Assembly: GCA_027257055.1 (NCBI GenBank)
Contig: JAPVLO010000972.1
Location: 1 to 64,000, forward strand
Source: Cephalopachus bancanus
Lineage: Eukaryota > Chordata > Mammalia > Primates > Tarsiidae
Reading direction: 5' to 3'
Length of the DNA stretch: 64,000 nt
The notes beneath the pieces were generated by a model, which made no database searches, was not told the origin of the DNA, and saw only the letters and a list, made by a program, of their open reading frames with translations. Position 1 is the first letter of the stretch, and each line of letters starts with the position of its first letter. Both the position numbers and the translations under genes were made by a program. Shown here one piece after another: positions 58,207-64,000 of this stretch.

Positions 58207-58479
58207 TTTAATTGGCTGTGCACGGTGGCTCATGTCTTTAATCCCAGCATTTTGGGAGGCCGAGGTGAGACCAACCAGGGTAACACAGGGAGACCGTGTC
58301 TCTACAAAAAAAACCAAAAAATTTGCCAGGCATGGTGGTGCACGCTTGTAGTCCCACCTACTTGGAAGGCTGAGGTGGGAGGATCATTTGAGCCTGAGAG
58401 TTAGAGGCTGCGGTGAACCATGACTATGCCACTGCTTTCCAGTCCGGGTGACAGAGTGAGACATCGCTTCAAAAAAAAA
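58207..58479 (+). mobile_element. Alu, older, left arm partly deleted
   Basis: GGCTGTGCACGGTGGCTCATG to poly-A; the stretch after GGCCGAGGTGAGACC is shortened. Confidence 0.88.
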
Positions 58480-58507
58480 TTCATCCTCTCTCGTTAGTAA
58501 CAGCATG

Positions 58508-58786
58508 TTTTTCATTCTGTTGTCCAGGCTGGAATGCATGTCCCTGTCATAACTTATTGTAACCTTGAACTTCTGGATTCAAGTGATCCTCATGCCCTGG
58601 CCACTTGAGTAACTGGGACTACAGGCATGTGCCACCACATCTGGCTAATTTTTTATGTTTTGTAAAGATGGAATCTTGCTATGTTGCCCAGGCTGGTCTC
58701 AAACTCCTTGCTTCAACCTATCCAACCATCTTGGCCTCTTCAAGCACTGGTTACAAGCATGAGCCACCACTCTCAGCCACACTTTT
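58508..58786 (-). mobile_element. Alu, old
   Basis: Antisense dimer without poly-T, ending CCACTCTCAGCC. Confidence 0.85.
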
Positions 58787-59315
58787 CCTTTTTATGTGCA
58801 TATTTTTTTGAGGCATTAATTGACTTTTTGTTATTATTTTAGTTTTCTGAGTTTTTCTCATATGAATGTAGCCCTGATGTGGTGAAACACATTGGGTAAA
58901 ATGGGCCTATTAAACAACTAACATTCTGGGACTTCCTGTCGCCCTCATCTTAGGGCTGCAAGAAGTATAAGCTTGGTAGCTGGTGATTTGATAGCCAAAC
59001 TGGAATATTTCTGTTTTTATTTAGCATCTCTCTCTTAGAGTTAAATGTTAAGTCTTATGTTAGGATGTTGGAGAAGGTAATAGTAGAGGACGGACAGTTA
59101 CCTGGTAGTCTGGTCTGGAGGAGCAAATCTTGAGGTCTAACTAGTTCTTATTCAGTTTTTTTATCAGTCTTTTTTTCAACTTCTGCCATCATTTCTTCAA
59201 CTTTTCCAGAATTCTCCTGCTTAAATAGGCTTGTGACTTATTTCATCTGTTTTTTTGTCTTTCAGAATTTTATTGACCTGCTTTGTCTACTGTTCTCTTC
59301 CTTTCTGGTCTGGTT
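58787..59315. other. Intronic sequence, nothing recognised
   Basis: No exon or named repeat. Confidence 0.45.
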
Positions 59316-60160
59316 ATCTTGTTGCATAATAAACCACCATTTTATTATGTTCATGGTATCTGTGGGTCAGGAATTTGGAAAGGGGAGAGCAGGATGTCTT
59401 CTTTTTGCTCCATATGTTTGGGTCCTCAGCTGTGGTGACTCATGGCAGAGAGAGACTCAAAACAGCTGGGGCTGCAGGATCTACTTCCAAGATGGCTTCT
59501 TCATCACATTTGTGGAACTTTGTCAGGAATTGCTAGAAGGCTGGACTCAGCTGCAACTGTCAATGCAAGAGCTTACATACGGCCTTCCCAGCATAGCTGC
59601 TTTAAAGTAGTGGGATTTGTTACACAGCAGCTCAGGGATCCAGGAGGGGAGCGCATTAAGAGGACTAGGTGGAAGCTACATGTCCTTTTAAATGACCCAT
59701 CCTCAAGTCACTCAGTGTCATTTTTACTGTAACTTTTTTTTTTTTTTCTGAGTTGGAGTCTCACTCTGTCACCCAGACTGGAGCACAGTGACCGCTCCCA
59801 GCCACTGCAGCCTCAACCTGCTGAGCTCCGGTGATCCTTCTGCCTCAGCCTTCCAAGTAGCTGGAACTACAGGCGCGTGCTACCACACCGGCTAATTTTT
59901 TATTTATTGTAGAGATGAGGTCTCGCCAAGTTGCCCAGGCGGGTCTCAAACCTGTGGGTTCAGGCAATCCACTCACCTCGGCCTCCAAAGTGCTGGGATT
60001 ACAGGCTGAGCCACCGAGCCTGGCTGTAACTTATTTTTCAAAGCAGTTATAAGCCCACCCAGATTCCAGGGGAGGGTACAGAAACCCCATCTCCCAGTGG
60101 GAGGATGGCAAGGTCACACTGCAGAAAAGCAATAGGGGATATGGTGGCCATTTTAAAAAA
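59316..60160 (-). repeat. Old LTR-like repeat split by an Alu
   Basis: TTGCATAATAAACCACCATT, TCTGTGGGTCAGGAATTTGG, AAGATGGCTTC on the left; CACCCAGATTCCAGGGGAGG, GCAAGGTCACACTGCAG on the right: one common mammalian repeat in antisense. Family tentative. The frames at 59,233-59,732 are products of it. Confidence 0.5.
59735..60025 (-). mobile_element. Alu (older strepsirrhine type)
   Basis: Full dimer, undeleted, bracketed by CTGTAACTT. Confidence 0.94.
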
Positions 60161-60279
60161 ATCTCTTTCTCTCTTTTAATTCTTTTATTTCAGAGGTGTT
60201 GGGAGGGAACAGAGATGAACTCTGTTGTTCAAATTGTCATGTTTTGCCAGAAGTGTCTTGCATGATGATTTTTTTAAAA

Positions 60280-60572
60280 TTTTTTTTTTTTTGGTGTTGG
60301 AGTCTCACTCTGTTGCCCAGACTGGAGTGCAGTGGCCGCTCCCAGCCACTGCAGCCTCGACCTGCTGGGCTCCGGCGATCCTTCCACCTCAGCCTTCCGA
60401 GTAGCCGAATTACAGGTGCGCGCTACCATGCCCGGCTAATTTTTTTGGGTTTTTTTATTGTAGAGATGAGGTCTCGCTGCCCAGGTGGGTCTCAAACCCG
60501 CGGGCTCGGGCAATCCACTCACCTCAGCCTCCCAAAGGCGCGGGATTACAGGCTGAGCCGCTGAGCCCGGCT
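60280..60572 (-). mobile_element. Alu (young strepsirrhine type)
   Basis: Full dimer with the 5-base deletion; the linker has GGGTTTTTTTATTG in place of GATTTATTG. TGATTTTT on both sides. Confidence 0.94.
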
Positions 60573-60584
60573 TGATTTTTGTTT

Positions 60585-61010
60585 TTAAGTAACCTTTCTT
60601 TTGTTGAAGTGTAACATGAACACAGTGAAGTTCACATATAATTTTGTTGTTTGGTGAATTATCACATAGTAAAATGTTTTCTAAATGCCACCTCAAATCA
60701 GGAAATAAAACAGTAGTAGCACTGTTGAAGCACCTCTTGCCTTTTCACAGTTACCTCTGTCCACTCCTACCGACTTCTGTCATCATAGATTAACTTTATT
60801 TTTGAATCTCATGTAATGGAACCATACAATATGTACTTTTGTGTCTGCCTGTTTGCTTTTGCTCAGCAACACATTTGAAATTCATTCTTGTTATTAATCC
60901 TCGTGTGTTTGTAAAATCAAAAACTTCATTTGTTTTTATTGCTGAATAATATTCCAGCATATAGATGTATGAATTTATTCATCCATTTTGCTGTTGATGT
61001 CTCCTATAAT
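60585..61010 (-). mobile_element. L1ME 3' UTR
   Basis: Antisense: TGAAGTGTAACATGAACACAG, CTCATGTAATGGAACCATA, ATTGCTGAATAATATTCCAGC. Confidence 0.75.
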
Positions 61011-61648
61011 GGTTAAAGCTCTCTAAGGATCTTTAGTCTTATTATATTGTTTATTTGCATGGTGGTTCCTTTAATAACTTTCATTTAGTAGCTTATCTTT
61101 ATCTTTGCTGCCACCCTTCAATCCCCCACTCATTATTATATTTTGAGTATATCATCTATACTGGAGGACCTTTATTCACCATTCTCAGTTCTCTGGAATG
61201 TACTGTGAAATGAGAAATGAGACAAAAGGAAAGGTCTCTAAGCCAAAACATACACAATATCGTTACTGAGCTTATTCATTTTTATTTCAGATGCTAGTCT
61301 AATAAGGATGACTGCCATTTAGTTTCCTTTCCTACGAAGGATTAGAACGTGTATTAGGAGAAACATTGCCACATGCTGATATACTGATGTATAAAAAATT
61401 CAGGTGACTGTATAAAAAAGAATTAAGGAGATAAAAGCATAGCAATTTGTGACCGTTGAGTTTAGAGTCAATTCCTCATGGCTTTGTTTTTATTAAAATA
61501 AAACAGTATAATTCTTTTTTCTAAGTCCAATTTTATTTTCTATACTCTGTTGAAGAAGATGAGAAAATCTTGGGGAGGTCATATCCATGATGACCTGAAA
61601 CAGTAGCTATACTGGAAGGTTTCAGTAATCTTTAAGTCTGTCTGTTTG
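61011..61648. other. Intronic sequence, nothing recognised
   Basis: No exon or named repeat. Confidence 0.5.
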
Positions 61649-61649
61649 T

Positions 61650-61936
61650 TTATTAGTGAGAGTCTTGCTCTGTCGCCCAGGCAGGAGTGCAGTGGCATAA
61701 TCGTAGCTCACCACAGCCTTGAGCTTCTGGACTCAAGTGATCCTTCTGCCTCAGTCTCCCAAGTATCTGCGACTACAGGAGCACATCACCACACCTGGCT
61801 ATTTTAAAATTTTGTGTAGAGATGTAGTCTCACTATGTTGTCTAGGCTAGTCTCAAACTCCCCGCCTTTAGTGATCCTCCTGCCTTGGCCTTCCGAGTTG
61901 CTAGGATTACAGGTATGAGCCACCACTTCTGGCCTA
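61650..61936 (-). mobile_element. Alu, old
   Basis: GTTTGTTTATTAGTGAGAGTC to CCACCACTTCTGGCC, AluJ-like. Confidence 0.9.
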
Positions 61937-62505
61937 TGTCTGCCTAATTGGAATATCTCATTCTCTCATATAGTGTAGAAATAAAGGTTACTTTTACTTT
62001 TTTTTTTTAAACAGACTTTTAGAGCAGTGTTTATGAGGATTTCTTTTTTATTATGACAGTGGGAAGAACTGTGTTTTAAATTATGATCCACTGTGTAGCA
62101 TACGTATTTTTTAATAATTGGAAATTGTTTTTCCATAAAACAGTACTTTGGGAAAACACTGCTTCGGAATACTAAGGTAGGTCTCTGTTCGTTTGGAATT
62201 GCATATCACTGGAGTTTAAATTAATGAGCTACTGAGCAGAGAGGGTTGAGGAAGACATTGTGGAAAGAACTGTTAAGAATAATATACTAGGTCCAAAAGT
62301 CCTCAGAGACCTGAGAGAGAACCAGCTTATTTTCCTTGCAAAATAGGTGCTAAAATTTCAAGAGCAGTTTTCCTGCTAGCTTTTGTCTACTTCTGATTGT
62401 CACTCTATTTTCCCACTCCTGCACATTGATTATAGTATTGTAACATTTTCACCACCTGGTGGTGAATTAATACATGATAATGGTAAGAATATCATGTGTT
62501 TTACC
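61937..62505. other. Intronic sequence, nothing recognised
   Basis: No exon or named repeat. Confidence 0.5.
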
Positions 62506-63112
62506 CAAACGTTGCAACATTACTATCTGCCTTCAGTGTCTTTAAGTAAACCTCTTAATAACCCTAAACCTTACTTTCTTCATCTATAAAATAAATATAC
62601 ACTAGTACAGTTGACCCTTGAACAACATGGATTTCAACTGCATGGTTCTGTTTATATGCTGATTTTCTTTAGCCACTGTCACCCTAGAGACAGTAGGAGC
62701 TCCTCCTCCTCCTCCTCCTACTCAATGTGAAGATGATGATGATGACATGAAGACCTTTATGTTGATCCACATCTACTTAATTAATAGTAAATATATTTTC
62801 TTTTGCTTATGATTTCTTAATAACATTTTTTCTGTAACTTGTAAGAATACTGTATATAGCACATATGCAAAATATGTAATTCACTGTTTATATTATCAAT
62901 AAGACTTCTGGTAAAAAGTGGGCTCAGTATTTAAAGTTTTAGGAGTGTCCAAAGTTATACGTGAATTTTTGACTGTGCAGTGGGTCAGCGCTCCTAACTC
63001 CCACATTGTTCGGGGGTCATCTGTACTATCTCATAGTTGGTATGAGTTAATGCATGTAAAGTGCACAGTGCTTAGCGGTCAGTAAGTGTTCATAATTAAC
63101 AATTCTAATTTA
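62506..63112 (+). repeat. MIR split by a Tigger-like MITE
   Basis: Left half CTTTAAGTAAACCTCTTAAT..CTTCATCTATAAAATAAATA; right half ATGAGTTAATGCATGTAAAG..GTGCTTAGCGG..CAGTAAGTG. The two join into one MIR once the MITE is removed. Confidence 0.8.
62608..63026. mobile_element. Tigger-like MITE
   Basis: Inverted ends CAGTTGACCCTTGAACAAC and GTTCGGGGGTCATCTG with TA on both outer sides. It carries (TCC)n and (GAT)n tracts at 62,701-62,745 and a TTAATAGTAAATATATTTTC block. No frame. Confidence 0.85.
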
Positions 63113-64000
63113 CTTGATGAAGAAGAATAGGATAGGTTTCAGTTATGTCTTGGATATGTTAATGCAGAAGTTCTTTATGTCTCAGATATGTTTTTTAGGT
63201 AGATAAAGGTAAATTCCAGGAAGAAACACTGTGTCAAGAATGAATTGTGAGAAAGATGTTACTTGGAAGAATAGACAGAAAGAAGTAAGTAGTATTTCTG
63301 ATGGTTGTGGGTTCTAGGTATACTTGGAGATATTTCTTTCTCATATCTTCCCTGTCCCCATTCCTAGACCTTGCACTCACTAGCTATGAGACTACAGGTA
63401 GATTACTGGATACTCCTGTGAGTATGTCTGAAGTCAGAGCATACTGTAGCCAAAGAATCATAGAGCTGTACTCTCTTACACTATCTTCTTGGGTTAATTT
63501 TTGGCCCATAGTGGTAAACTTAGTTATGACTGTCTGTCCACTACTACGTGCTATATTGACAGAAACATACGTAACTGGATAGGCTTTTCTAGAACCTAGA
63601 CAGCTGCTTTAGTAATTTGCACATTGTTGGTGCTTCCTGAGCACTGACTCTATCTTGGAGATTTTTTTTCTTGCCATTAGTCATCTACTTAGTATAAAAG
63701 TTCTGTGCATGGTCATATTGTGATAGTTATGTGGAAAATGGTTATTTACCTTAACCTTCTCTTTTATGTTGCTCGTCATAAGTTTACGTTGTCACTTCTC
63801 TTTAAATGAATAAGGAAGGAAAGGGCACAGACTGTAGTTTTGGAAAATGTTAGTATTGTAGCTAAAAATGATATCCCTCTGTTTTAGTGCTACAAAAAAT
63901 GACATTTTTCCAGTTCTGAGGCCTAGCCCAATTTAATTGCTTGTGTTCATCACCCTCTAGTATTCTACACCAGTGACTGGCCTTGGTCTATCTCGCTGCT
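63113..64000. other. Intronic sequence to the window edge
   Basis: The 93-codon frame at 63,301-63,582 has no recognisable family and no splice context agreeing with KDM6A. No exon seen. Confidence 0.5.

Overview
This is primate genomic DNA from the X chromosome, most likely from a strepsirrhine and more probably a lemur than a loris or galago. It carries dozens of dimeric Alu SINEs of a non-anthropoid type: left arm GGCTCAGCCTGTAATC instead of GGCTCACGCCTGTAATC, middle linker ATTTATTGTAGAGATGAGG. Two recognisable genes, DUSP21 and the start of KDM6A, lie in the same order and orientation as on human Xp11. The KDM6A N-terminus is of the X-linked type rather than the Y paralogue UTY.

Layout. 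1-10 kb: intergenic, filled with old LINE-1, MER2/Tigger and Alu remnants. 10,472-11,041: intact single-exon DUSP21 (189 codons, + strand). 11-31.8 kb: intergenic, with a processed PPIA pseudogene (17.3-18.06 kb), a nested relic of a mariner element beside a hAT-Charlie transposon (22.3-25.8 kb), an LTR inside an L1 (26.7-28.2 kb), MIRs and microsatellites. 31.9-33.8 kb: a CpG island holding the KDM6A promoter, leader, exon 1 (33,122-33,282), a 211-bp intron and exon 2 (33,494-33,557). 33,558-64,000: the 5' part of KDM6A intron 2, occupied by L1M elements (46-56.7 kb), Alus, MIRs, small DNA transposons and a truncated U6 pseudogene. No later KDM6A exon was recognised, so the gene runs off the right edge.

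How the genes relate. DUSP21 (a dual-specificity phosphatase) and KDM6A (an H3K27 demethylase) are independent neighbours and do not form a functional unit. Most other open frames are Alu, L1 or CpG-island artefacts. I see no bacterial-type system, CRISPR array or new multigene system. The points most worth a second look are small: two poly-A-tailed fragments resembling a retroviral LTR 3' end, a start-stop uORF and a strong internal Met25 in KDM6A, diagnostic changes in the Alus (including the Pol III A box), an Alu compound with a tandem duplication, and an Hsmar1-like mariner in a non-anthropoid genome. Repeat family names were given by recognition, without a database search; edges are approximate to about 5-20 bases.
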